A stretch of 64,000 nucleotides of DNA from Leptodactylus fallax. Taxonomy: Eukaryota > Chordata > Amphibia > Anura > Leptodactylidae. The stretch is from NCBI GenBank assembly GCA_947044405.1, contig CAMRHE010000115.1:1798001-1862000 (forward strand), in the 5' to 3' direction. Position 1 is the first letter of the stretch. Each line of letters starts with the position of its first letter. Below are positions 34,151-45,941 of this stretch, piece by piece. Below the pieces are notes generated by a model, which saw nothing but the letters and a program-made list of their open reading frames with translations, was not told the DNA's origin and did no database searches. The translations under genes were made by a program, and so were the position numbers.

Positions 34151-34922
34151 TAATTATGGCTGGCAAAATCACCATAAACATTTCATATTCTGAATTTGCA
34201 GCCAAAGGTGGTCATCATGGAGTGGAAATATTTTGTGAAATATTTTGTTTGTTTGCCTCTTTATTCCTAGTATTCAGTTACCGCCTTCTTGGAACTTTTT
34301 AAAGAAGAAAAATGACAGTGGCTGTTACTTAGTTAATGACTCAAACAGAGTAAAACCGGTCAAGCTACAGACCAATCATTATAGTTTGTCATAAACATTT
34401 CTGCCAGTGACCCGTGTGATAAATCCTGTCACCAGCATATGTGACAGCTTTACTAGCGTAAGACAGCTTGATTAATTATCCCGGTGTGGTGGCATCAGAC
34501 TGGAAAGGTTGGGGCTGAAGGGAAGAGGGCACTGTGTATAGCTGGAAGGAATATGTCTGCTAAGATCTTTGATATATGCAAAATAAAGTCAGCATGCAAT
34601 AATGATGAGTGATACCTTATAGGGGTGTTAGAGCATTAACAGATATAAGTTGTTATTTGTATAATGAAGTGATACAGTTCCTATATACGTTCTATATAAT
34701 TTTCTTATGTTTTTCAAGATCTCTGATAGCTGATTTATTTGCTTTGGTACTATGATTTTTGGTATGTACTGGAGGGCAACACACACTATGTCTGCATGAC
34801 ACCGATGCAGTTAAAATGCATAGTAGAGGAGGAAGCCTCTCACTAGTGTGAACCAAGCATTAGTCAGGCACCCCCTTTCAGATTCTGCACAAGCTGTGAG
34901 TTGCATGTAGCTATAATAAAAC
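34151..34922. other. Unassigned stretch
   Basis: No supported feature. A frame at 34102-34302 overlaps the minisatellite edge and has no domain. Confidence 0.45.
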
Positions 34923-36509
34923 ATGGCAGCACTCCAGGTATATTCAAATAGATAGTGACTTTAATCCAAGACAGGCAACGTTTCGGTCCTCACAGGAACC
35001 TTTCTCAAGCAATAATGTGATAGCTACAGCTACTTTATATAGAAAACACAGCAATACAGTGTGATAATAGCAATAATATCAAAATAAAAAATAAACAAAA
35101 AATATAAAATTAATTATACTATATCTTTATGTCGGGCTATTGAGAGATAGTATAAATTGTGATTAGGCTAGAAAACCCAAATTATGTACTGTATTTTAAT
35201 AATTTTTTTTGTTTTTTTTACAGACTTATTTTCTGCAATGATCACGTATAGATACACTTCTTCACTTCTTGACACTTTTATTGAGGAAGGAAAAGGAAAT
35301 GGAACATCCCTCTCTTTGATTATATATAGAAGTTTTTTCAATGTAATAATAAAATTAATTTATTTGTATGTTGATCTTGTGTGCATCGATTATTGCATAT
35401 GATATTTTTTATATCTCTCAATAACCCGATGTAAAGATATAGTATAATTAATTTTATATTTTTTGTTTTTTTATTTAATATTTTTTATTTTTACTTATTA
35501 TTTTTTTGGCTCATATATGCTTTTATATAATGGGTCATGATCCCAAAGACAGAAAATGGTGGGGTGAGCCCCTTGGTCCATATCAGGATCAAGTGGTGCC
35601 CCTACCTAAGTGGTGGAGTGTATTACAATGTGATGCATTCCATCGCATTGTCTGGAGTATCTATCAGTTTGTTGGGTGGCTCATGACTATGAATTGGTCT
35701 GAGTACGCCTATACATTTAAATAGACCCTGGTTTATCATGTACAAGATAAACATTCCATGGCCATAGATCATGGTCTGGATATGTTTGCCTGTCTAATTG
35801 ATCATAATATGCCACTTGTTTTCTATATATTTTTTTTGCTTCTTGATTTATTTTCTTTCTTATAGTTGTTTAGTTGGCGTTTGCCAACATTTAAGATGGC
35901 CGCCAGGATTATATTCTTCATTGCGCATGTCCGCGCATGTGCATTATATAGTGGACATGTGCCAATACTATTCATGATGTAATCGTCGCGAGATAGCTTC
36001 TGCGCATGCATGGACATGCGCATTCGATGCACTCTGATCACTTTGTTAATATACGCTTGTATGGTCATGCGCAATTAACCTGACTGAACGCCGGTATAGC
36101 GTGTGTTAGAACTTTTACATGCTGTTTTTCATCTGATAAGTGGGATGTCCCTCCTCCTGCATTGTGTTTTTATATTTACAATATATATTTTGTCATCATT
36201 TATCCACTTAATTGTGTCACTTTTTATATTGATCCTATGTATATTATGGTGATCATCTTATATTTTTTAGCACTTTGTTTTGTGGAAATGGTCAGTTTGA
36301 TCTTTTTGGATAATTATTACTGTTTATATGTATACATTTGTAATTTAATTTTTTGATATTGCTATTATCACACTGTATTGTTGTATTTTCTATATGAACT
36401 AGCTGTAGTTATCACATTATTGCTTGAGAGAGGTTCCAGTGAGGATCGAAACGTTGCCTATCTTGGATTAAAGTCACTAATTATTTGAATATACCTGGAG
36501 TGCTGCCAT
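34923..36509. mobile_element. 1.6-kb element with ~155-bp inverted termini
   Basis: Left arm 34923-35079 starts ATGGCAGCACTCCAGGTATA; its complement ends the element at 36355-36509 with about 94% identity. Both arms carry TTGAGAGAGG/TTGAGAAAGG-like and CGAAACGTTGCC modules around a small hairpin. A nested foldback (35090-35150 against 35411-35480) lies in the left half. No long coding frame. Class uncertain: a non-autonomous DNA transposon or Penelope-type terminal repeats are both possible. Confidence 0.6.
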
Positions 36510-36515
36510 TTTTCC

Positions 36516-38010
36516 TTGTCTACTAGCCACAAGAGGAGTTACTCTTTTTTTTTTTTTGGATTTGCACCCAACCTTTTTTGTTTTCTGTGCTCCTTTGAGA
36601 ATCTACTTTTTTCTATAATAAAACATGTATATAAGTGTATTGGGCTCTACTATACATCTGTAAACTTTCAGTTTTCAATACAAAAAATCGCAGTATGCTC
36701 AACTAAAAGTATTGCTTCTGGGTAATAATACCGCCAGAATGCCTCCTGATGACAATCTCTGTACATATGTTGATGCTGAATAAATGAATAAAATAAATAA
36801 TATAGTGTCAAACAGAGATGCCATATGTTGGCACACTATGTGCCTTACAAACTCCAGCACATGACGTGTATGATTCCGAACCGTGATAATTGTTCTAATT
36901 GCTCGATTTGGGACATAGTCATTACAGTTCTATGAAACTGGATGTAGTATGTAACGTATTTCAGTCTAATATAATTAAAACTATGATGCCTGCTGCTAAA
37001 TATTCTCCCATCAGAGACAAACTTTGTTGAAGCTTTTAGGTTTTAACTATGAGCCATTTATCTGGTCCCCGACTACATTGATAAATTGAGCGTAACTAAT
37101 TATCATATCCTTAGCAGTAAATGTTACTAATTAGGTTTTCTATAATTTCTACATCTATCCGACCTCCTCTTTATTATAATTTCTTTTTCATCTCTCACAG
37201 AACGTTCTAATCAGAAAAGAAATTGAGACCAAGTTCCAAAACTTAACAAATCCCGACATTACATCAAAAGGGAATATAAATATAATCATTAGATTTCCCT
37301 CTTGAAATTACTGTAAAATGACAATTTCTTCTTCCATCAGATGTGGAATATTTTAGTGAACTATCTCTTTGTCGATATTTGCATTCTTTTGTGATGATCC
37401 ATCTGAGGATCCAACACAAGATGTTATAAAACTTTCCCCATTTGTTATACTCTGGGGCACACAGGACTATTGCAGGTCAATTCCTGCTCAAATTGGTTGA
37501 AATTTACCAACACTGGGGTAGTGCCCCCAATGTTAATGTGAAATGTCAATGATTTTCTGGATGGTGCACACATGTTGGGAAATACCGTTCAGCTGTAAGG
37601 TCCTGTTGATGGCAATATGGTTGCTCCCTCTGGACTCTGCTCCAGCTGGCACCACACTCTTCCACGGCCAACATTCTGCTGTCTCTGGCCTGCCCTCTCT
37701 GAGGTGCTGCCGAAACACTGACACTCTAGGTCACCTGAAGCCACCCACTGACGATGAAGAGCACACAAAACTTTTGGTGAAGTTAGTTGACAAGTAACAG
37801 ATAAATGTTATGGTTAGCTCTGCAAGCTTCCAGGCAGTGGCAGTGTGTAGAATCGGAGGATGCACCATAGAGCTCGATCTCTTGCTTGAATGTGAATTGA
37901 TGGTGTGTTGGTTTGTAGTACCAGCTGGTGTTTCTAGCTGACCACAGAGCTTCCAATCTTGCGATGTCTCTATGAGCCAACCCCCAAAAATGTTGTCCTC
38001 TCCTACAAGC
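36516..38010. other. Unassigned stretch
   Basis: No supported gene; frames at 37533-37797 lie on opposite strands over the same DNA without domains. Confidence 0.45.
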
Positions 38011-38011
38011 T

Positions 38012-38142
38012 GTCTCGGGCTGGGCTAACCAATTAGTTTATTAGGATTCGACCTGAAATTTCCAATTTAGTGTCCATCTGGACACTAAACCTTTGGGTTT
38101 TGTCATCCACAAACACTATAGTCTGGGGTACCCCCAAACCCC
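38012..38142. mobile_element. Left-end remnant of a TAGAGATGGGC-type hAT element
   Basis: GGGCTAACCAATTAG and GGATTCGACCTGAAATTTCC align with the left part of the element at 10541. It runs into an ACTATAGTCTGGGGT palindromic module before the sequence becomes scrambled. Confidence 0.4.
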
Positions 38143-38293
38143 AGAGTAAAAAAGGGGGGGGCCCGGGGAAAGGGAGGAAAAAAAACACTTTCCGTGCCCC
38201 CCAAAAGTATTCCCCCCCCCCAATTTTTTAAAAAAAAAAAAAATTTATACAAAAAAAAAAAAAAAAAAAAAAAATTTTTTAAAAAAAAAACAA

Positions 38294-38326
<33 letters not shown>

Positions 38327-38327
38327 G
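38143..38327. other. Scrambled homopolymer block, left
   Basis: Runs of G, C, A and T replace what should be the end of the hAT module and the last ~100 bases of the Tc1 copy. The sister Tc1 at 59031-60510 shows ordinary sequence at the equivalent place. Probable consensus error. Confidence 0.65.
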
Positions 38328-38406
38328 AGAATGAAAAAAGTCAAATCATTGATCATTTTACACAAACTCCAAAAATGGGCCGGACAAAAGTATTGGCACC
38401 CTCAGC

Positions 38407-39443
38407 CTAATACTTGGTAGCACAACCTTTAGACAAAATAACTGCGAACAACTGCTTCCGGTAACCATCAATGAGTTTCTTACAATGCTCTGCTGGAATT
38501 TTAGACCATTCTTCTTTGGCAAATTTCTCCAGGTCCCTGAGATTTGAAGGGTGCCTTCTCCAAACTGCCATTTTGAGATCTCTCCACAGGTGTTCTATGG
38601 GATTCAGGTCTGGACTCATTGCTGGCCACTTTAGAAGTCTCCAGTGCTTTCTCCCAAACCATTTTCTAGTGCTTTTTGGGGGGGGTTTGGGGGTGTGGGC
38701 CGGGGGGGGGGCCCTTGGTCTTGGGGGGGGGCCCGCTTTCCCCCCCTGGGCCCCCCTTTTTTGTGCGAAATTTTGTGGGGGGTTTTTCTTTTTTTTATTC
38801 CCTCCACCCCCAAAAAGGGGCGCGGGGGGGGGGGGGGCAAAGAAACCCCAAAAAAAAGGGGGCCCCCCCCCTTTTTTTTTGGTGGGGGCCGTTTTTTTTT
38901 TTGTGCCCCCCCTTTTTTTTTTTTTTTTTATTTTTTTTTTGTTTTTTTTTTTTTAAATATTTTTTTTTTTTTTTTATCTGACCAGAGAACATTCTTCCAA
39001 AAAGTTTTTGGCTTTCTCAGGTAAGTTTTGGCAAACTCCAGCCTGGCTTTTTTATGTCTCTGGGTCAGAAGTGGGGTCTTCTTGGGTATCTTACCATAGA
39101 GTCCCTTTTCATTCAGACACCGACGGATAGTACGGGTTGACACTGTTGTACCCTCGGACTTCAGGGCAGCTAGAACTTGTTTGGATGTTAGTCGAGGTTC
39201 TTTAGCCACCATCCGCACAATCTTTCTTTGAAATCTCTCGTCAATTTTTCTTTTCCGTCCACATCTAGGGAGGTTAGCCACAGTGCCATGGGCTTTAAAC
39301 TTCTTGATGACACTGCGCACGGTAGACACAGGAACATTCAGGTCTTTGGAGATGGACTTGTAGCCTTGAGATTGCTCATGCTTCCTCACAATTTTGCTTC
39401 TCAAGCCCTCAGACAGTTCTTTGGTCTTCTTTCTTTTCTCCAT
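38407..39443 (-). pseudogene. Tc1 transposase, middle replaced by scrambled sequence
   Basis: The N-terminal part (MEKRKKTKELSEG, HTH region, to LWSDK at the first Asp) spans 39443 to about 38975. The C-terminal part ([11 protein letters not shown] to KGCATKY) spans about 38660-38407. Between them about 300 bases are homopolymer gibberish of nearly the same length as the intact sister's segment, so the second Asp region is unreadable. WSDE has become WSDK at the block edge. Confidence 0.8.
38675..38975. other. Scrambled homopolymer block inside a transposase gene
   Basis: It has clean edges with transposase sequence on both sides and the correct total length but none of the correct content. 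Best explained as low-quality consensus. Gly/Pro/Phe/Lys-rich frames called here are artefacts. Confidence 0.75.
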
Positions 39444-39824
39444 GCTCAATGTGGTACACACAAGGACACAGGACAGAGGTTGAGTCAACTTTAATCCATT
39501 TCAACTGGCTGCAAGTGTGATTTAGTTGCCACCACCTGTTATGTGCCACAGGTAAGTAACAGGTGCTGTTAATTACACAAATTAGAGAAGCATCACATGA
39601 TTTTTCAAAGGGTGCCAATACTTTTGTCCACCCCCTTTTTTATGTTTGGTGTGGAATTATATCCAAATTGGCTTTTTGACAATTCTTTTTGTGGTTTTCC
39701 ATTGATGACAAATTAAATGAAGATATTATTACCAAAGCATTTGTGATTGCAATCATTTTCTGGAAGAAATTGAGTATTATCTGACAGAATTGCAAGGGTG
39801 CCAATACTTTTGGCCAGCACTGTA

Positions 39825-41324
39825 TACTTACCTTGCCTCACCTCTCCTGGGCATCCGACAGTCCCTGATGTTCTCTTCAGGCCTCTTCAAGCCCCCATCT
39901 GACATCACATGCCCCAGGGTCACCACTGAGGCCTGTGATTGAGTCACAGCAGTCACATGGGTTACGCCAGTGTCTAGTAATAACCACAATAGTAAATCTG
40001 GGCCAATGTGTGCACCTGACCGTACACAACACAATTTTTGATTTTAGTTTTCATATTTTCTGTGCTGGTGGAGGATGTGATGGAATGTGCCAGATTTATG
40101 AGGAAGTGCACGGCCGCACTGAATTCTATGCCAGCTTATAGCTGGTATAGATTGCAGGCATCATTTATGCCAGTTTTCTGGCATAAATGATGATAAATCT
40201 GGCAGGGTTGATGACCTCTTTCCCAGAAAGCCCTCACCACACCTATTTTACAGAAAGTGGTGAGGGCAGCATAAAAATATCAACTGCGATAATGTCTGTC
40301 TCAACTGCCATTTTTTTTTACTGTTTTAATGTTGCAAAGTGTTTTATTAAATATTTTGGTGTCTGGAAAGCCCTTTTTAAGTAATATGGTTCAGAGGGAA
40401 ATACCATTTCCCACTAATACTTCTAGGGCCAGCTGCCTGTCGACTACATCGATCCCAGGCATGGTCTGGCTTCTGGGAAAGTTGCCTTATTTTATCTAAG
40501 ACTAATACATAGTTTACACAGTATTATGTGCTCCACAGTGGCCCCTGCACAGTATTATGTGCTCCACAGTGGCCCCCACACAGTATTATGTGCTCCACAG
40601 TGGGGCCCCACACAGTATTATGTGCTCCAGAGTGGCCCCCAAATTATAATGTGCTCCACAGTGGCCCACACACAGTATTATGAGCTCCCAAGAGCCCCCC
40701 TCCTCGTAGAGCCGGTGATATTATTATACATTGGGGTCACCTCAGACCCCAGAGGATAATAAGTAGAAGCCCAGGAAAAGTGATTAAAAATAACAAACAC
40801 TTATACTCACCTTACCTCGCCTCTCCTGGGGATCCTCGCTCCGTCCAGCTGTCTGCTGCATCTTCCTGCATCCTCTTCTGTCTGGTGACTGAGGTTTCAC
40901 GCTCCAGACGTCACTGCTGGGGCCTGTTATTGGACCTCAGCGGTCACGTGGGGGCGCGATGACATCATTACGCTGGCACGCTCCATTTGGAGCCAATCAC
41001 AGGCCCCAGCAGTGAGGTCTGGGGTGCCTGACCTCAGTTACCATCCAGAAGAACCCCGGAGTGGATGTTGAGCCCAGGATAGGTGAGTATAAGTATTTTT
41101 TTTTTATTTTTAGGCACCTCCCCTGGGCTGGCATCAATTGGAAGGAAAGGGGCCTGGCTGAGCCCCTTTCCATTTATAATATGTATATTGGTCGGGGAAA
41201 GCCTGGTTCCCCGACCACTATCATGGTAGTCTGGGGCCCTGGCCATTTCCAGCTGGCCACGAGCCCCGTACCCCTCCAGACCCGGTTGTGGTCGCACCCC
41301 CTGCAACTACAATCTTTACGCCAC
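39825..41324. mobile_element. hAT-type non-autonomous DNA, CAGTGGCGTAA right end
   Basis: 39825-39962 matches 21414-21530 of the composite hAT. 40500-41324 repeats its whole right-hand module set: CACAGTATTATG units, palindromic module at 40728-40772, CACCTCCCCTGGG and GGTCGGGGAAAGCC. The right terminus reads (complement) CAGTGGCGTAAAG. No matching left terminus or TSD was identified, so this is probably a patchwork of related copies. A short palindrome, ATCATTTATGCCAG with its complement, lies at 40161-40192. Confidence 0.5.
40515..40690 (+). repeat. Short CACAGTATTATGTGCTCCA tandem array
   Basis: Five or so copies of a unit near 31-33 bases, each with CAGTATTATGTGCTCCA and GTGGCCCC. It is the small-scale counterpart of the expanded array at 51870-52470. 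Confidence 0.75.
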
Positions 41325-41515
41325 TGAGCTCAATGAATGTAGATATATATGATGGTCTCTTACAAAATCTTGTAGCAAATTGATTTTCAACTACACCAAG
41401 AATAGCCTACATCTGTTTTAGTTTTTTGACTTTATAATGTTGCGTTACCATACCAAATTTCCATGAGTATATGTACTTCTTAAGATACTTTGTAGCAGAG
41501 GAATAACTTAAAGCT

Positions 41516-41660
41516 CCTGGCCCCCAATGTAGAATTGGTAATGCGACCCCTACCTACCTTGTGCTATTTAGAATAGTGGTATATTGTATGCAGCAGAAGG
41601 ACTTTTGGGGCCCCCTCATGGTCCATGCGCCAGTAGTAGACCTTCTATAGCTATGCCCTT
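41516..41660. mobile_element. Degraded short hAT-type element
   Basis: Left CAGAGGAATAACTTAAAGC and right complement CAAGGGCATAGCTATAGAAG resemble the ends of a frequent vertebrate hAT type. Flanking 8-mers ctttgtag and cttggttg agree at five positions only, so the TSD is doubtful. Confidence 0.4.
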
Positions 41661-43183
41661 GCTTGGTTGAAGACAATGCATGATAAGAGTTGCCTGGAAA
41701 TTTTTCTTTTAGGTGGCTTTACAAGCTAAATTAGATTGCATTTTCAGTATTAAATGGTTACTTAGTCTCATTTAATAAAGCTTGTAACTCATCATTAAAA
41801 ATGATGCTGTTTTCTACAGGAAAACCCTCTCTAAAGTTCCTGCCACTAGATGTGTCCCTTCTTGTTAAGTTGCTATTCACTACCTGTTACTAGAAAAGTT
41901 CCATATTTAGAAACAAGCAGGCTCAAGAGGGCAACACAATTAGTGGAGGAGGGAGGGGCAGGTCTCTCTTCACAGACTCTGCATGTGTACACATAGCTTT
42001 ACTTCCCTGTGCACTGCACAGAGATGAGTCTGCAGCTTCTCACAGCTTACAATGAGTGTAAGAAGAGCCTACCTCTGACTAGCTACTTGTGTTATTGCTG
42101 ATGGGTTGTTAGTCCTAGACAGCAAGCAACTTTTCTTATTGTTCTTAAAGTTCTCTTTTTTTGTGATCTTTTTAGCTGCATCATAACCTGGATTTGGAGT
42201 CCAGTGCTCCTTGATCTGATATATATTGTTCACTTGGGCTTTTCTCAGCTATTTGTTTGCTATTTTGCATAATTACATGTAAAGAAACCATCAGTAGTAG
42301 TAATGGATGGGGAGGGGGAACACTACTCTATGTTGAACAAATCCATTGTCTCAGAGACAAATGTAAAATGTGCTGCAGTCACAATGGGACTATTAACAGC
42401 AAAAAGCCCACAGGATACTACGTATGAAGACTTATACAACCAGAGAAGAGACTGTCCAGCAAGACCCTGCACATATTTCAACATAGTAGTGTTATAAGAC
42501 CTACACCAAAAAAGAGATCATTAGACCTTGAGAGGAGATATGTGGATGTAAGGCTTTATTGCTGCATGTGTCTGAATTATACTAGAACCATGCTGTTAAG
42601 TTGATGGGGATTGCATTAGCATTTCAGACTTGGTCATAAAACTTACAGTTGATGTGATCAATATGCATCATCTCAGGACAACATGCAAGGAGAGAAGAGC
42701 ATGGCAGAGATGATGTCTCCTAATGAGTCAGTGCCTTTGTCTGTTCCAGACAGCCTTGAAAGAGAACACTTCCAATTAAAATTGCAACAAGGATGAAAGG
42801 ATGATTTCCTTCACTTTAACATAGACTTGAATAATGTAACATACTCCATTTTGTTTGGCTATGCTTTGGTCTTTTTGTCCTGTAACAAAATAACATAATT
42901 TTAAGAAAATTAAGTAGCCGCATAAAAGTATAATCTACCAAGCACAAGAAGTTTACAACACAAGAAGTATACGGAGACCTCACAGTACATGAATAATACG
43001 CACCATAATATAATAGTAAATTGTAGATGGAAAAAAAACATATAACAATGTGACATAGTGGTGTAATGTACATGAATAATGCAGATGTACTGCTGCAAAG
43101 AAAATATTATGCACAAATTTACATTTAAAGTTTAACTAAACTTTCCAACAATTTTTGATTTTTAGGCAGTATTTGTGTCATTA
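41661..43183. other. Unassigned stretch
   Basis: No supported gene or repeat. Short frames (42303-42497, 42816-43073) lack domains. Confidence 0.45.
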
Positions 43184-43607
43184 TTAAACAGGACCTTTCA
43201 TGTCCTCAGGCACATGGGGTTTTACATACCGCTAGAAAACCGAAAGTGCGCTGAATTCCAGTATGTGCCCCGGGGCTGGAGATATCGGCGGTGTAAGTTT
43301 CACGGTTTACTGTCAGAAGGGCGTTCCTTACAGTCTAGCATGGCTGTGAGGAACGCTCTCCCTGACAGTTCTCGTTCATAGTACAGAGAGAAGGGGCGTT
43401 CCTTACAGCCCAGCGATGACGCTCAGCTGTGAGGAACGCCCCACAGTACAAGTCTAAGAACAAGAACTGTCAGGGAGGGCGTTCCTCACAGCGCAGGTAG
43501 ACTGTCAGGAACGCCTTTCTGACAGTAAACCGTGAAACTTACACCACCGATATCTCCAGTGGTATGTAAAACCGCATGTTTCTGAGGACATGAAAGGTCC
43601 TCTTTAA
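43184..43607. mobile_element. Palindromic TTAA MITE, 424 bp
   Basis: Ends TTAAACAGGACCTTTCATGT and, in complement, TTAAAGAGGACCTTTCATGT, with TTAA at each border. Almost the entire element is an imperfect palindrome (GTTTCACGGTTTACTGTCAG facing CTGACAGTAAACCGTGAAAC). GGGCGTTCC/GGAACGCCC motifs recur inside. No coding capacity. Confidence 0.8.
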
Positions 43608-44287
43608 ATTTTGTAATATAATTAATTAACAAATTTTGTCTCCTTTCCATAAAAATCCTGAATTTCTTTACTCTTTCCCTTGCTTCTTTATTGAGATCTG
43701 TATCCTTCTTCCCACTGTATATGGTATACGGGCTTCTGTGTAATGTAGGGGGTCACTTCTGATACATCTCACATATCATAAAATCTGGAAACTTGCTTCT
43801 GGTGTTGTATGAAAGGAGAGTCTCATCTACCTGTATAAATACAAATATCCCAATCCTGACTGTGTTTTCTATAGATGATATCCATGGAAATAATGTAGAT
43901 AGAGCTGAAACTCATTGTTATTATTATGTCAGGTCTGAGTAGGAATGCTTCTCCTTTAAAGATGTATTCCCATCACAAGGATCCTATCTAAATTTCTAGT
44001 TTATATTATATTATATTATATATTGCTTTGCAAATGCTGCTTTGTGTACTACTATATCAGATTATTCATCCCCATTGTTTACAGATTGATACCTTAGTCC
44101 CCGGTCTGGTCTTTATCTAATAGATTGGCTGACATCACTCCCAGATCTCAGGAGGGGAGGGGGGCTGAGTTCTATGGAGTGTTCTTCTCTCACAGTCAGA
44201 TATCTCCCCCTCTTTGCTCCACTGGGATATATCTGCTAATTGCAGTTTGCATAACCTGATATGGGCTGGTGCTTGCTCAGTGCTTGT
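43608..44287. other. Unassigned stretch
   Basis: Nothing recognised apart from a short TATAT-rich tract near 44002-44020. Confidence 0.45.
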
Positions 44288-44289
44288 TA

Positions 44290-45939
44290 CAGTCATATGA
44301 AAAGGTTTGGGCACCCCTATTAATCTTAATCATTTTTAGTTCTAAATATTTGGGTGTTTGCAACAGCCATTTCAATTTGATATATCTAATAACTGATGGA
44401 CACAGTAATATTTCAGGATTGAAATGAGGTTTATTGTACTAACAGAAAATGTGCAATATGCATTAAACCAAAATTTGACCGATGCAAAAATTTGGGTACC
44501 CTTATCATTTTATTGATTTGAATACTCCTAACTACTTTTTACTGACTTACTGAAGCACAAAATTGGTTTTGTAACCTCACTGAACTTTGAACTTCATAGC
44601 CAGGTGTATCCAATCATGAGAAAAGGTATTTAAGGTGGCCAATTGCAAGTTGTTCTCCTATTTGAATCTCCTCTGAAGAGTGGCATCATGGGCTCCTCAA
44701 AACAACTCTCAAATGATCTGAAAACAAAGATTGTTCAACATAGTTGTTCAGGGGAAGGATACAAAAAGTTGTCTCAGAGATTTAACCTGTCAGTTTCCAC
44801 TGTGAGGAACATAGTAAGGAAATGGAAGACCACAGGGACAGTTCTTGTTAAGCCCAGAAGTGGCAGGCCAAGAAAAATATCAGAAAGGCAGAGAAGAAGA
44901 ATGGTGAGAACAGTCAAGGACAATCCACAGACCACCTCCAAAGAGCAGCAGCATCATCTTGCTGCAGATGGTGTCACTGTGCATCGGTCAACAATACAGC
45001 ACACTTTGCACAAGGAGAAGCTGTATGGGAGAGTGATGCGAAAGAAGCCGTTTCTGAAAGCACGCCACAAACAGAGTCGCCTGAGGTATGCAAAAGCACA
45101 TTTGGACAAGCCAGCTTCATTTTGGAAGAAGGTCCTGTGGACTGATGAAACAAAGATTGAGTTGTTTGGTCATACAAAAAGGCGTTATGCATGGCGTCCA
45201 AAAAACACAGCATTCCAAGAAAAACACTTGCTACCCACTGTAAAATTTGGTGGAGGTTCCATCATGCTTTGGGACTGTGTGGCCAATGCCGGCACCGGGA
45301 ATCTTGTTAAAGTTGAGGGTCGCATGGGTTCAACTCAGTATCAGCAGATTCTTGAGAATAATGTACAAGAATCAGTGACGAATTTGAAGTTACGCCGGGG
45401 ATGGATATTTCAGCAAGACAATGATCCAAAACACAGCTCCAAATCTACTCAGGCATTCATGCAGAGGAACAATTACAATGTTCTGGAATGGCCATCCCAG
45501 TCCCCAGACCTGAATATCATTGAACATCTGTGGGATAATTTGAAGCGGGCTGTCCATGCTCGGCGACCATCAAACTTAACTGAACTGGAATTGTTTTGTA
45601 AAGAGGAATGGTCAAAAATACCTTCATCCAGGATCCAGGAACTGATTAAAAGCTACAGGAAGCGACTAGAGGCTGTTATTTTTGCAAAAGGAGGATCTAC
45701 TAAATATTAATGTCACTTTTCTGTTGAGGTGCCCTTACTTTTGCACCGGTCAAATTTTGGTTTAATGGATATTGCACATTTTCTGTTAGTACAATAAACC
45801 TCATTTCAATCCTGAAATATTACTGTGTCCATCAGTTATTAGATATATCAAATTGAAATGGCTGTTGCAAACACCCAAATATTTAGAACTAAAAATGATT
45901 AAGATTAATAGGGGGTGCCCAAACTTTTTCATATGACTG
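44290..45939 (+). mobile_element. Tc1/mariner element, intact transposase, ~210-bp inverted repeats
   Basis: Ends CAGTCATATGAAAAGGTTTG and complement CAGTCATATGAAAAAGTTTG, with TA on both sides (44288-44289, 45940-45941). The inverted repeats run over 200 bases (through CAGTAATATTTCAGGATTGA and TTGACCGATGCAAAA), long for Tc1 and of the long-IR type seen in Sleeping Beauty-like elements. Confidence 0.9.
44688..45710 (+). CDS. Tc1 transposase, DD34E, full length
   Basis: 340 residues from MGSSKQLSND; a Met 15 codons upstream is less likely. HTH pair with GRPRK linker at 59-63. Catalytic Asp153 (WTDETKIELFG), Asp244 (QQDNDPKH) and Glu279 (DLNIIEHLW) fall at the same positions as in Sleeping Beauty transposase. 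Odd points: WDCVANAG where the family has a WGCF-like glycine-rich segment, and NIIEHL for the usual NPIEHL. The frame is complete, but these substitutions at conserved places may lower activity. Confidence 0.9.
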   Translation: MGSSKQLSNDLKTKIVQHSCSGEGYKKLSQRFNLSVSTVRNIVRKWKTTGTVLVKPRSGRPRKISERQRRRMVRTVKDNPQTTSKEQQHHLAADGVTVHRSTIQHTLHKEKLYGRVMRKKPFLKARHKQSRLRYAKAHLDKPASFWKKVLWTDETKIELFGHTKRRYAWRPKNTAFQEKHLLPTVKFGGGSIMLWDCVANAGTGNLVKVEGRMGSTQYQQILENNVQESVTNLKLRRGWIFQQDNDPKHSSKSTQAFMQRNNYNVLEWPSQSPDLNIIEHLWDNLKRAVHARRPSNLTELELFCKEEWSKIPSSRIQELIKSYRKRLEAVIFAKGGSTKY

Positions 45940-45941
45940 TA

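Larger units (their letters stand above)
38240..39822 (-). mobile_element. Tc1 element, CAGTGCTGGCCAAAAG family, partly scrambled
   Basis: The right terminus reads (complement) CAGTGCTGGCCAAAAGTATT next to TA at 39823-39824; the left terminus is lost in the scrambled block. It is the sister of the copy at 59031-60510. It is inserted in hAT-type DNA that resumes at 39825. Confidence 0.8.

Noticed and set aside
38471..39024. Long Gly/Pro/Phe/Lys-rich reading frames
   Set aside because: They run through a scrambled homopolymer block within a transposase pseudogene.
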